Shown here: positions 53,631 to 62,687 of the stretch, piece after piece
How positions within the stretch are numbered: position 1 is the stretch's first letter
Layout of the letters: every line of letters begins with the position of its first letter
DNA from: Desulfobulbaceae bacterium
Lineage (GTDB): Bacteria; Desulfobacterota; Desulfobulbia; Desulfobulbales; Desulfocapsaceae
Direction of reading: 5' to 3'
Assembly (NCBI GenBank): GCA_024636345.1
Contig: JAGXHG010000035.1
Span: forward strand, 1-64,000
DNA: 64,000 bases
Notes under the pieces: generated by a model
Seen by the model: the letters and a program-made list of their open reading frames with translations, nothing else
Database searches by the model: none
Told to the model about the DNA's origin: nothing
Made by a program: the position numbers and the translations under genes

Positions 53631-55976
53631 ATGCGATTCCTCCGTTTTTTTCTCCTCTCCCTGCTTTTTTCTCTCTGCTGCCTTTCCTCTTCTGCTCACG
53701 CTGATCTTCCTGACATCCCTACGGCCCTTGAAACACAATTGTATCAAGGGAGTGCGGAGGAGCTTGCTGCTTTTATTGCTAAGCGGCAAGCCCAGGTTGA
53801 TGGCTTTATTGCCTTGATTACGACCGATATGCAGAAGGTGAAGGAGGAACAGGAGGCGATTGTTTTTTCCGCTCTTTTGGATCTGTTTCAGGGGCTCTCC
53901 TTCCAATTGAAAAACCTGCAGGCCGAGTTGGACAGGCAGGAGACTCCGCCCATGCAGGCTCCATCCCTTGGTTCTCCACCGTATCATCTGGCCTTATTTG
54001 ATGAGATGGTCTCTTTTCAGCAGAAAGTTGTTCAACAACTCGGGATCTATGAGGAGGGTCTTGCCTATGGAGAGGCCAGAATTTCTGCAGTAAAGGACGA
54101 GTTGACGGTCTTATTGCCTCAGTATGCCGAGGTAAAAGCCGAGGGCGGCAGCAGGATTCAGGCCTATGAGAAGCTGGCGCATATCCTCCGTCTCCAGCAT
54201 GAATATGCCATTCTGCAACTTAAGCAACCGAAGTTGAGTAAGGCCCTGACTGATATCCGTCTTGTCGTTAAGGCGTCGGGGGATCTGGCCGAGCAGGTTT
54301 TTGGGCAATTACAGATAAGCAGGGATGATATTGCGAACCTGAAAAAAAAGTTGGATTCGCGGAACGAGAGCCACTCAGGCAGTCTCGCCAGATTGAATGC
54401 AGAATATCTGGACCTGAACAAGCAGAGTGTGGTCGCCGAATCAAAACTGGATAAAGCGCTTACAGCCATTACCTTGAAGGCCAAAGACGACACTGGTGTG
54501 AGCGCTCTGGAGGGTGAAAAACAACGGCTTGAACTGCTGCTAGAAGCGATCAGATTCCGGAAAAAGGCCATTATTCAGGAAAAGATGAACCTGGATCTGG
54601 CGATCAAGGGCGTGATGTTCAGACAGGAATGGCTTGCTGCCTATGTCGAGATGTCCCAAGGGAAAAAGCCCTCTGATTTTCTAAAAACTTGGTCGAACAA
54701 TAGCGAGGAGCTCATTGCGAAAAAGGATGTTCTTGTGCGGGATCTTTCTCTGGCCACTCAACAGAGAGCTGATCTGACCCAGCGCCTGGTGGCCATTACC
54801 AACAAGGTGCGATCTTCCACGAACGGGGATTCCCAGATGACCACCTTTACCAGGCAGGTCGAACGAACAACGGGGAATCTTGATGGCTATATTTTTGGTA
54901 TTGCTGATAATATTCATGATCTTAACAGGTTACGGGAAGAGATAGATCTGATTTTGCAGCTTCTGCGGAACAGGATGGGCAGTGGTGAGCGGTTTCTCAG
55001 TTGGGGGATGGCCTATCTAACTGATAAATGGGAGAAGAGCAGGGGGGTCCTGTTTTATCCCCTGTTCTCCGTTGGTGAAACGTCAATCACCTTGATCACA
55101 ATCTTTAAGGTGATTGTCCTGTTGTTGATTGGGGTGCGCTTTCTCAATGTAATCCGCCGGAAGACCGCGAGTCTTTTAACTGAAAGAACTGCCATGACAC
55201 CGGGGGCGGTCCATTCGATGACCACCCTTGTTTATTATGCCGCGTTTGTTCTCGGGATCCTCATCATTCTCTCCATTATCGGTTTTAATGTCAGTCAGTT
55301 GGGCATTATTTTTGGAGCGTTGAGTGTGGGCTTGGGTTTTGGTCTACAGACCATTGCCAATAATTTTGTCAGTGGGATTATCCTGCTCACAGAACAGCCC
55401 ATCCAGGTTGGCGATTATGTGGAGTTGCAGGAAGGAACCACCGGCGAAGTCAAAAAAATCTCGATTCGGGCTACCATTGTCAGGACCTTTGACGGTGAAG
55501 ATGTCATTGTCCCTAATTCTGAGCTTGTGACCAACCGGGTTAATACCTGGAGCTACGAAGATAACTGGCGCCGGTTGAAGATACCGTTCGGGGTTTCCTA
55601 TGATGCTGACCCGCAAGAGGTGGTTCGCCTGGCCGAAGAGGCGGCCAGGGAAGTCCATTTTACCAAGGAAGATGGTGAACATCCTCTGCGTATTTTTTTC
55701 GAGGGCTTTGGGGACAACAGCCTTGATTTCTCGATCAGACCCTGGTGTTGGATGAATCAGATACACGCCCAGTCAGGTATGCTTAGTGATTATTATTTTG
55801 TTCTGTTCCGGAAATTGAAGGAGGGAGGGGTCGCCATTCCATATCCTCAGACAGATTTACATCTCAAATCTATCTCGCCTGAGACTTTGGTGATTCTGCA
55901 AAACCTGGCTTCAGCACCGGGACAGAAGAAAACTGGTGAAAGCGGGGAACAGGGTGGGGAACAAAAAATCGTGTAA
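53631..55976 (+). CDS. Mechanosensitive channel of the MscS family, large periplasmic form (MscK-like)
   Basis: 781 residues: signal peptide (SSAHA/DLP), a long coiled-coil periplasmic region (about 30-470), membrane helices at about 482-506 and 531-553, and the pore helix with GALSVGLGFGLQTIANNFVSG (about 563-583). Then the MscS beta domain follows, GDYVELQEGTTGEVKKISIRATIVRT and VPNSELVTNRVNTWSY. Releases solutes on osmotic downshock. Fewer membrane helices than E. coli MscK, closer to mid-size variants. Confidence 0.9.
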   Translation: MRFLRFFLLSLLFSLCCLSSSAHADLPDIPTALETQLYQGSAEELAAFIAKRQAQVDGFIALITTDMQKVKEEQEAIVFSALLDLFQGLSFQLKNLQAELDRQETPPMQAPSLGSPPYHLALFDEMVSFQQKVVQQLGIYEEGLAYGEARISAVKDELTVLLPQYAEVKAEGGSRIQAYEKLAHILRLQHEYAILQLKQPKLSKALTDIRLVVKASGDLAEQVFGQLQISRDDIANLKKKLDSRNESHSGSLARLNAEYLDLNKQSVVAESKLDKALTAITLKAKDDTGVSALEGEKQRLELLLEAIRFRKKAIIQEKMNLDLAIKGVMFRQEWLAAYVEMSQGKKPSDFLKTWSNNSEELIAKKDVLVRDLSLATQQRADLTQRLVAITNKVRSSTNGDSQMTTFTRQVERTTGNLDGYIFGIADNIHDLNRLREEIDLILQLLRNRMGSGERFLSWGMAYLTDKWEKSRGVLFYPLFSVGETSITLITIFKVIVLLLIGVRFLNVIRRKTASLLTERTAMTPGAVHSMTTLVYYAAFVLGILIILSIIGFNVSQLGIIFGALSVGLGFGLQTIANNFVSGIILLTEQPIQVGDYVELQEGTTGEVKKISIRATIVRTFDGEDVIVPNSELVTNRVNTWSYEDNWRRLKIPFGVSYDADPQEVVRLAEEAAREVHFTKEDGEHPLRIFFEGFGDNSLDFSIRPWCWMNQIHAQSGMLSDYYFVLFRKLKEGGVAIPYPQTDLHLKSISPETLVILQNLASAPGQKKTGESGEQGGEQKIV

Positions 55977-56203
55977 CGGTTCCTTTTATCACTTCTTTTT
56001 ATTTTCACAAGGATGATATGGCACCTTGCGATGCATGCGGTTCAGGGTGTACAATAAAATTGTTTTATAAGATTGATGTCTCTGGCAGAGATTGAGAAGA
56101 ATGATTTTCAAGGTGACCCGGATTTTGCTGCATGAAAGGGTACCAGAAACACTAAACCTGCGGCAGGGGTATCTGTCGTTTTCGTGGCAACAGTGGTGAC
56201 TTA

Positions 56204-57049
56204 ATGGATTTTGCTGCTCTTCCGAAAAAACATACTGAATATAAAACTTCGAAAATAGTAGTCCTGCCCATCTCTTATGATGGGACAGCGACCTTGCTCA
56301 AAGGCTCAGATCTTGGGCCTCAAGCCATATTGGCGGCGTCATCACGTCTTACCTTATTTGATCTTGAAACCAATTTTGAGGTCTATCGTCAGGGGATCTG
56401 CACCTTGCCGCCGGTTTTGTCTCGGGATAATCCGGTTGATATGATTGATGAGGTACGGCAGCAGGCGAATCCTCTTTTTCGTGATGGTAAGCTGGTGGTA
56501 GGCCTGGGTGGTAAGCATCTGGTGAGTATCGGTCTGATCCAGGCGGCAGTGGAACGCCACAGCGAACTGAGTGTGGTTCAATTTGACGCCCATGCCGATC
56601 TGCGCCCCATTGACGCTGAGGCCGGGTACGGCAACTCCTGCGTTATGACCAGGGTGAATGAGATGTGTGAGTCTGTGCAGATTGGCATCCGCAGCATGGA
56701 TCAAAAGGAGCGTGGCAAGGTTGATCTGGACCGCATGGTGTTTGCCCGTGACCTCCATTATCACGGGGTGAGTGCGGCGGGTGATGCCCTCGACATGCTC
56801 AGTGACACCGTCTATATTACCATTGATCTGGATGTCCTTGACCCTTCTTGCATGCCTTCAGTGGAGAGGCCGGAACCTGGCGGCATTGATTGGTATATGC
56901 TCACCCGGCTTATTCGCCAGGTGGCCAGTGAAAAAAGGATTGTCGGTCTGGACGTGGTTGGCCTGGTGCCGCAGCCAAACCATCCTGCAGCCGACTTTCT
57001 GGCGGCAAAACTCATTTACCGGATTTTAAGTATGATCTTTTCCCGTTAG
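56204..57049 (+). CDS. speB: Agmatinase/arginase-family ureohydrolase
   Basis: Hydrolyses agmatine to putrescine and urea, if the family role holds. 281 residues. Mn ligands are kept: H105 (GGKH), D128-A-H130-A-D132 and D208-L-D210 in TIDLDVLDPSCMPSVERPEPGG. The usual GGDH motif reads GGKHLVSIG, with Lys in place of Asp. VERPEPGG differs from the usual G-EPGG opening. Location after potABCD supports a polyamine role. Confidence 0.85.
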   Translation: MDFAALPKKHTEYKTSKIVVLPISYDGTATLLKGSDLGPQAILAASSRLTLFDLETNFEVYRQGICTLPPVLSRDNPVDMIDEVRQQANPLFRDGKLVVGLGGKHLVSIGLIQAAVERHSELSVVQFDAHADLRPIDAEAGYGNSCVMTRVNEMCESVQIGIRSMDQKERGKVDLDRMVFARDLHYHGVSAAGDALDMLSDTVYITIDLDVLDPSCMPSVERPEPGGIDWYMLTRLIRQVASEKRIVGLDVVGLVPQPNHPAADFLAAKLIYRILSMIFSR

Positions 57050-57058
57050 ATAAGAGGG

Positions 57059-57132
57059 TCTCATACAGAGACGCAGCAACGCAGTGAAGGATAAAAAATA
57101 TTTTCTTTTTGTCTTTGCGTCGCTGCATGAGA
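57059..57132. repeat. Small inverted repeat after the agmatinase gene
   Basis: tctcatacagagacgc (57059-57074) and gcgtcgctgcatgaga (57117-57132) are inverted with 14 of 16 matches. The word family (gacgcag, gcgtcgctgc) is common as intergenic repeats in many genomes. May also end the speB transcript. Confidence 0.55.
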
Positions 57133-57197
57133 ATAAATATCGAAATATAACTTTTATATCCAATGGGTAGAGCATGTTGCCCAAGAGAGGAAAACTT

Positions 57198-57533
57198 ATG
57201 AGAAATGCATGTTTTATTATTCTTGCCCTTTTACTTCTTGGTGGTTGTACTCAGGAGACGCAGAATAAATTTGGCAGGGCAGTGCAGAATTGGACGGGAA
57301 CAAATGGGGTTCTTGAAGTCTATGCGGGTGAAAAGTTGGTGAAGCGTTTTTTGAAGATTGATAAGCTTACCACTGCTTCTGCTACTGATGGTAAGCAAGA
57401 ACGTCCCTATCGTTTTGGATATGGTGTCTTGGACGAAAATCTGAATGGGGTGACCGATACCGATGAAAAGAAGGTCTATTTTGAGTTTAGTGATTATTCT
57501 ACATCCTATATTTTCTATGAAAACCCTAGATAA
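57198..57533 (+). CDS. Small lipoprotein of unknown function
   Basis: 111 residues with a lipobox LLGGC (C17) after the signal MRNACFIILALLLL. The mature part has KFGRAVQNWTGTNGVLEVYA and a predicted beta-rich body ending with FEFSDYSTSYIFYENPR. Not recognised as a family. ATG at 57198 follows agagagg; the frame extends to ATG 57174 but has no ribosome site. Stands alone. Confidence 0.72.
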   Translation: MRNACFIILALLLLGGCTQETQNKFGRAVQNWTGTNGVLEVYAGEKLVKRFLKIDKLTTASATDGKQERPYRFGYGVLDENLNGVTDTDEKKVYFEFSDYSTSYIFYENPR

Positions 57534-57678
57534 GTTGCACGGAACTCGCACCTCTTTCTGGTCTCAGTTCAGCTTTTTTTGTTGGTAGATGAAACTGCGA
57601 ATCTCTTAAAGACCACTCTGCCTCAAACTCCATTCCCCTTGCTCGTCAGTCATCAGATCGGAAGTGTCTATAAATAGA

Positions 57679-59010
57679 TCAGTGCAGGGAGGCGACTAAC
57701 TGTCTTGCCAGTTTTCGTACCTCCTGCATGGTTGTCTGGATGTCGAAACTCAATATTTTTTTATCAGCCATGACCATGTGACCGTCAATGATGACGGTAT
57801 GGACATCAGCGCCGCTGGCACTATAAACAAGCAGATCCTGATTGTAGCAGGGGGTCAGGTGGGGCTGCTGCATATCGAGAAGAATGAGATCGGCCTTGTA
57901 TCCCGGACGCAGTTGGCCAATGTTGCCAAGTCCCAGGAGCTTGGCGTTGTTGATGGTGGCGCAGGTCAGCGCCTGTCTGGCCGGAATGGATGTGGCGTTC
58001 AGGGTATGGAGCTTCTGGGTTTTGCTCAACAGATCCATCTCTCGAAACATGTCCAGGATGTTATTGCTGGCGCAGCCGTCGGTGCCTAAGCCCACCTGGA
58101 TTCCGTGTTCGATCATGGCAGACACCGGAGCTGTACCTGATGCCAATTTCAGATGGCTCTGGGGGCAGACTACCACTCCGGCCTGAGTCTTGGCAAGCAG
58201 GGCGAGATCCTCTTCATCGAGCCAGACGCAATGGATGCAGATTGTCCCCGGGTCAAGCAGGCCGAGCGCATTCAGGTGTCTGATCGGGCTCGTCCCACGA
58301 GCAGCCTGGATCATTGCCTGTTCCTTGTTGCTTTCTGCCACATGGATAAAGAAGGGGACCCGTCTCTCTGTTGCCTGTCTCTTTGCCCGTTGCAGGGTCT
58401 CAGCGGAGCAGGTGTAGGGTGAGTGGGCAAAGATCGCCGGGGTGATTCGGGGGTGTTTTCCTTGCCATTCATCCAGAAATTCGATCGCCGTTTCCAGGTT
58501 TCTGGCAGGGTCCGGCACGCCGGGGGCTGGAAAATCAATGATTCCATGAGCGGCAATCGCCCGTAATCCCATGTCAACAAAGGCCTGTGCAGCCTGTCCT
58601 TCAAAGAAATAGCCATCGGCCACGGTGGTGGTTCCCGAGAGAATCATTTCGGCGGCTGCCAGTTTGGAGCAGTGATAGACCATCTCTTCGTTTACATGCC
58701 TTGCCTCTGCAGGAAAGATATATTTGCTCAGCCAGGTGGTAAGTTCCATGTCATCGGCCATGCCGCGAAAGAGGGTCATGGCGCAGTGATTGTGGGCGTT
58801 GATCAGTCCCGGCATCAACAGCTTGCCTTGGCCGTCAATGATTGTTGTTGCCTGGGTTGTGTCTGCTTGCTGCATGCTGTCCGTTGTGCCGATCGCTACA
58901 ATGGTGTCACCTCTGGTCAGCAGGGACGCATTGGCAAGGAGAGGGGCATCGGGAGCTGTCAGCAGAGTGCAGTTGTGAATAAGAATGGAATCTGTCATTG
59001 TGTCCGGCAT
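57679..59010 (-). CDS. mtaD: MTA/SAH deaminase-type amidohydrolase
   Basis: 443 residues (or 439 from ATG at 58998). Metal-dependent amidohydrolase: NAHNHCAMTLFRGMADDMEL, FFIHVAESNKEQ (His ligand), TICIHCVWLDEEDLALL, and GTDGCASNNILDMFREM with the catalytic Asp. This pattern is typical of 5-methylthioadenosine/S-adenosylhomocysteine deaminase and its relatives. With metK and ahcY in the same window it fits recycling of SAM by-products, but related family members deaminate other substrates. Confidence 0.85.
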   Translation of the reverse strand: MPDTMTDSILIHNCTLLTAPDAPLLANASLLTRGDTIVAIGTTDSMQQADTTQATTIIDGQGKLLMPGLINAHNHCAMTLFRGMADDMELTTWLSKYIFPAEARHVNEEMVYHCSKLAAAEMILSGTTTVADGYFFEGQAAQAFVDMGLRAIAAHGIIDFPAPGVPDPARNLETAIEFLDEWQGKHPRITPAIFAHSPYTCSAETLQRAKRQATERRVPFFIHVAESNKEQAMIQAARGTSPIRHLNALGLLDPGTICIHCVWLDEEDLALLAKTQAGVVVCPQSHLKLASGTAPVSAMIEHGIQVGLGTDGCASNNILDMFREMDLLSKTQKLHTLNATSIPARQALTCATINNAKLLGLGNIGQLRPGYKADLILLDMQQPHLTPCYNQDLLVYSASGADVHTVIIDGHMVMADKKILSFDIQTTMQEVRKLARQLVASLH

Positions 59011-59183
59011 GGGAAGGGAGAGATGGGGTGGTGGTTAAAAAGAGGGGCATTTTCCATGGTCGCAGGGTATAATACTTTATTTAAGATTTTTTGTAACTGT
59101 TGCTGATACTGATGCTAAGAAACATTAAGATTTATGATTTACGTGTTTATTGAAATGCGGAGATCCTTTTTTAGGAGTAGTTC

Positions 59184-60281
59184 ATGGGCTTTCGTTGTGG
59201 CATTGTCGGCTTGCCAAATGTTGGAAAATCAACAATTTTTAACGCTTTGACCGCCGCTGGTATTGAGGCGGCAAATTATCCTTTCTGTACCATTGAGCCC
59301 AATGTCGGGATTGTGGCCATGCCTGATTCTCGTCTGGACGCACTGGCAATTCTTGCTAAAACCAAAGTCAAGATCTCAACCCAGATGGAGTTTGTGGATA
59401 TTGCCGGATTGGTTAAAGGGGCCAGCCAGGGTGAGGGGCTGGGCAACCAGTTTCTTGGTCATATCAGGCAGGTGGATGCCATTATCCATGTGGTGCGCTG
59501 TTTTGAAGATGAGAATGTCGTCCATGTGGATGGTTCCATTGATGCGGAGCGTGATCGAGAGATTATCAATATGGAGTTGATCCTGGCCGATTTGGATACT
59601 GTCGATAAACGGTTGAAGAAAACTCTCAGTCAGGCCAAGTCAGGGGACAAAGTCTTCAAGGCCCAAGCCGTGTTCTTAGAGAAACTGCAGGCGGCACTCG
59701 ATGGTGGACAATCGGCCCGCACTGTAGTGGCCGATGGTGACCTGGAGCGCGAGCTGTTGCGTGATCTCTGTCTTCTTACCACCAAACCGGTCCTCTATGT
59801 GGCCAATGTGGCGGAGGAAGACGCGCTGCAAGGTAACGCCCTTGTGCGGGATCTGGAAGAGGCCGCTCGCCGCGAGGGGGCTTCCGTGGTAATTATTTCC
59901 GGCAATATCGAGCAGGAGCTGAGCCAGTTGTCGCCGGATGAACAGAAGGAATTTTTGGCCGATATGGGGATGAGCGAACCAGGATTGAACCGGCTGATCA
60001 AGGCGGGTTATGAACTCCTGGGGTTGATTACCTTTTATACGGTGGGGGTGAAAGAGACCAAAGCCTGGACTATTGCCAAGGGCACCAAGGCGCCCGGAGC
60101 AGCCGGCAAGATCCACTCCGATTTCGAGCGTGGTTTTATCCGGGCCGAGACCATTGCCTATGAGGACTTTATTGCTTGTGGGAGCGAGGCGGTGGCCAAG
60201 GACAAGGGTTTGATGCGTTCTGAGGGCAAGGAATATGTGGTGGCCGATGGCGATTGTCTTCTCTTTCGTTTTAATGTTTAG
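59184..60281 (+). CDS. ychF: YchF/OLA1-family ATPase
   Basis: 365 residues of the Obg-like family: P-loop [15 protein letters not shown] at 8-22, switch region [21 protein letters not shown], specificity region NVAEED, and a C-terminal TGS domain (about 280-360). Prefers ATP over GTP in characterised members and associates with ribosomes/proteasome-like functions. Shine-Dalgarno taggag. The stop overlaps the start of a paired-hairpin repeat. Confidence 0.96.
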   Translation: MGFRCGIVGLPNVGKSTIFNALTAAGIEAANYPFCTIEPNVGIVAMPDSRLDALAILAKTKVKISTQMEFVDIAGLVKGASQGEGLGNQFLGHIRQVDAIIHVVRCFEDENVVHVDGSIDAERDREIINMELILADLDTVDKRLKKTLSQAKSGDKVFKAQAVFLEKLQAALDGGQSARTVVADGDLERELLRDLCLLTTKPVLYVANVAEEDALQGNALVRDLEEAARREGASVVIISGNIEQELSQLSPDEQKEFLADMGMSEPGLNRLIKAGYELLGLITFYTVGVKETKAWTIAKGTKAPGAAGKIHSDFERGFIRAETIAYEDFIACGSEAVAKDKGLMRSEGKEYVVADGDCLLFRFNV

Positions 60282-60400
60282 AGACCGTTATGAAAAAAGC
60301 AAAGTCTTTTTCTTGCTTTTTTCGTTTACGGCCTCTTATGCCGCTTCAAGGAAACAGCCAATCTTTCCAGGCTGCGTCCTTGAGCGGCGTCTGCCCGATA
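60280..60400 (+). repeat. Paired-hairpin element, ychF copy (hairpins A and B)
   Basis: Hairpin A: agagaccgttatgaaaaaag (60280-60299) with its complement ending at gcctct (60336), a long stem with a few mismatches. Hairpin B: gccgcttcaaggaaacagcc (60340-60359) with ggctgcgtccttgagcggc (60370-60388). Hairpin B is nearly identical to part of the 30.2-kb copy. T-rich sequence inside A might allow termination of ychF. Confidence 0.75.
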
Positions 60401-60439
60401 ACAACCGAAACTCCGCAATAAAATTAAGATGAACTAGCC

Positions 60440-61480
60440 ATGCACAAGACACAGTTTGTTGATCAGTTAAAAGAAGGTGACCGGCTGGAGGATGTTTTTC
60501 TGGTCAAGACGGCGCGCCTGGCCGAGACCCGGGCCGGCAAGCCCTACCTTATTCTTGAGGTTGTCGACCGGAGCGGCGAAATCGGCGGGCCGATCTGGGA
60601 TCAGGCAGAGGAGTATCAAGGGATTTGTCAGGTCGGTGGTTTTGTCCTTCTGACAGGTCAGGTTCAGACGTATCAGGCTAAGTTGCAACTTAAGATCGAT
60701 TCTGTCCGGGCTGTAGATCGTGGTGATGTTGATCTTGCTGATTTTATCCTGGTCTGTGATCAGGATCGGGAGCGTTTGGCCAGGGACCTGCAGGACCTGG
60801 TTGACTCGGTGAAAAATCCTTTTCTAAAAAAAATGTTGCAGTTTTTTTTCAAGAAAGAGCCTATGTGGCAACGCTTTCAGGATGCCCCGGCAGCGAAAGG
60901 GATTCATCACGCCTATGTCGGTGGTCTGCTTGAGCATTCTCTCTCCGTTGCCCGTATAGCCGATGGCCTGGCCGTTCATTATTCCGGGGTGGATCGTTCT
61001 TTACTGCTGGCCGGCGCTCTGCTCCATGATATTGGCAAGGTGGAAGAGCTGGCCATGGATGTGGCCCTGATTAATTATACTGCCCAGGGGCGGCTGAAAG
61101 GGCATCTGGTCATGGGCAGCGAGATGGTGGCCGAAGCAGCGGCGCATATTAAGGACTTTCCCGCCGAACTTCTCACCCAACTGCAACATCTGATTCTCAG
61201 TCATCATGGCCGTCAGGAGTTCGGCTCGCCCACTGTACCCATGACCATTGAGGCCTTTGTCCTCAGCTTTGTTGATGATTTGGATGCCAAGATGAATCTG
61301 ATGGAGCAGCTGCGCAAGAAGATGAAGGAACCGGGCTTGCAGTGGACCGAGTATCAGCGTTCTCTCGAGAGATATCTTTATCTCGGTCCTCTGGAGTCAC
61401 GAGAGGTAGAGGTAGAGGAAATCCTGGCTGAGCAGCGGGTGGTGGGTTCGCTGTCATCGCGCCAGCAGACGCTTTTCTAG
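60440..61480 (+). CDS. yhaM: HD-domain 3'-5' exoribonuclease (YhaM-like)
   Basis: 346 residues: N-terminal OB-fold (about 1-95, DRLEDVFLVKTARLAETRAG, LILEVVDRSGEIGGPIWD) and an HD hydrolase domain (about 155-300) with GIHHAYVGGLLEHSLSVA, H196-D197 in LLHDIGKVEEL and LILSHHGRQEFGSP. The OB-HD order matches YhaM of Firmicutes, which degrades RNA and DNA 3' ends. Followed by holB after about 40 bases. Confidence 0.88.
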   Translation: MHKTQFVDQLKEGDRLEDVFLVKTARLAETRAGKPYLILEVVDRSGEIGGPIWDQAEEYQGICQVGGFVLLTGQVQTYQAKLQLKIDSVRAVDRGDVDLADFILVCDQDRERLARDLQDLVDSVKNPFLKKMLQFFFKKEPMWQRFQDAPAAKGIHHAYVGGLLEHSLSVARIADGLAVHYSGVDRSLLLAGALLHDIGKVEELAMDVALINYTAQGRLKGHLVMGSEMVAEAAAHIKDFPAELLTQLQHLILSHHGRQEFGSPTVPMTIEAFVLSFVDDLDAKMNLMEQLRKKMKEPGLQWTEYQRSLERYLYLGPLESREVEVEEILAEQRVVGSLSSRQQTLF

Positions 61481-61521
61481 GTGCCTATGAAATCAACAGC
61501 AAGCAGAGAACAGGCAAGAGG

Positions 61522-62538
61522 ATGGGCAGACGAGCAGGACAATTGACTCCTTCTTTCTCCCGTCTGGTCGGGCAGGAGAAGGCCAGAACCTTACTGGGGC
61601 GGGCCCTGGAGTCTGGGCAGCTTGCGCATGCCTACCTGTTCCGGGGGCCGGACGGGGTAGGGAAACAGCTCTTTGCCAGAAGTCTGGCCGCGGCAGTGAA
61701 TTGTCGGCAACGGCAGGGGATGGATGCCTGTGGTCATTGTACTTCCTGTCGCAAATACAGTTCGGAGAATCACCCTGATTTTCTGGTGATCAGTCCGGAA
61801 AAAGGGACGATTAAGATCGACCGTATCCGGGAAATGATCCAGGCTCTTTCCTATCCTCCCTATGAGTCTTCCGTCCGGGTGGTTTTGCTGGAGGATATCC
61901 ATACCATGAGGGCAGAGGCGGCCAACAGTCTGTTGAAAACTCTGGAAGAGCCGCCGGATAATAATTTATTGATCCTCACGGCGGCAGCGGCCCGGGATGT
62001 CTTGACCACCATCAGCTCAAGGTGTCAGATGATTCCTTTTTTCAGCCTGGGGCAGGAAGAGACGGTTCAAGTGCTGATGCGGGAAAAGCCTGAGCTCGAC
62101 CATGAAACTGCCCGGCTCCTGGCTCGGCTTTCTGAGGGGTGTCCCGGACAGGCCTTGCTTTTCTATAGAAGTGAGATGGTTGCCCTCTGGCGGGAGGTGG
62201 TGGCTCTGGTCTCTGATCCGGAGAATGACAGTAACAGAGATGTTGGATTGCTGCTGCAGGCAGCAGAGAAAATGGCGGCCTTGAAGGAAGATCTGCTGCC
62301 TCTTTTTGGTCTCTTGCGTATCTGGTTGAGAGATCTGTTGGTTGCGGATTCTTTGGGGCAGGATAAAGATGATTTTCTGTCCACGGGTGAAGGGCCGAAA
62401 GGGAATAACTGGAAACGCTGGAATTCCCGTCATCTTTTTGATAAACTGCAGACTGTTGACAGGGCTGAAAAAGAACTCGGCAGGAATTGTAACCGTATTC
62501 TGGTGTGCGAGGTGCTTCTTTTTCAGTTACAGCAATAA
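61522..62538 (+). CDS. holB: DNA polymerase III delta-prime subunit
   Basis: Part of the clamp loader. 338 residues: Walker-A-like GPDGVGKQLFARSL, a zinc-binding Cys cluster (GMDACGHCTSCRKY), KIDRIREMIQALSYPPYE, the sensor region NSLLKTLEEPP and the SSRCQMIPF motif that supplies the Arg finger. Start uncertain: ATG at 61522 is nearly touching a gagg; a TTG around 61543 is possible. holB-ricT-metG is a recurring cluster. Confidence 0.93.
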   Translation: MGRRAGQLTPSFSRLVGQEKARTLLGRALESGQLAHAYLFRGPDGVGKQLFARSLAAAVNCRQRQGMDACGHCTSCRKYSSENHPDFLVISPEKGTIKIDRIREMIQALSYPPYESSVRVVLLEDIHTMRAEAANSLLKTLEEPPDNNLLILTAAAARDVLTTISSRCQMIPFFSLGQEETVQVLMREKPELDHETARLLARLSEGCPGQALLFYRSEMVALWREVVALVSDPENDSNRDVGLLLQAAEKMAALKEDLLPLFGLLRIWLRDLLVADSLGQDKDDFLSTGEGPKGNNWKRWNSRHLFDKLQTVDRAEKELGRNCNRILVCEVLLFQLQQ

Positions 62539-62544
62539 TTACTT

Positions 62545-62592
62545 AGGAGCCGTTACGAAACAACTTGTCTATTTATAACGTTTAGTTACGGC
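62545..62592 (+). repeat. Paired-hairpin element, holB copy (hairpin A)
   Basis: gccgttac (62549-62556) and gttacggc (62585-62592), seven bases after the holB stop, match the family consensus; arms agree in 7 of 8 bases. No clear hairpin B is seen. Least conserved of the plus-strand copies apart from the rpoD one. Confidence 0.5.
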
Positions 62593-62687
62593 GAAGCTTG
62601 CTTAGGTTGTTAATTGACAGCTTAAAAGACTACGGACTATCTACCTGAATCATTCAGGTTATCATAATCTCAAAATACTATATATTT

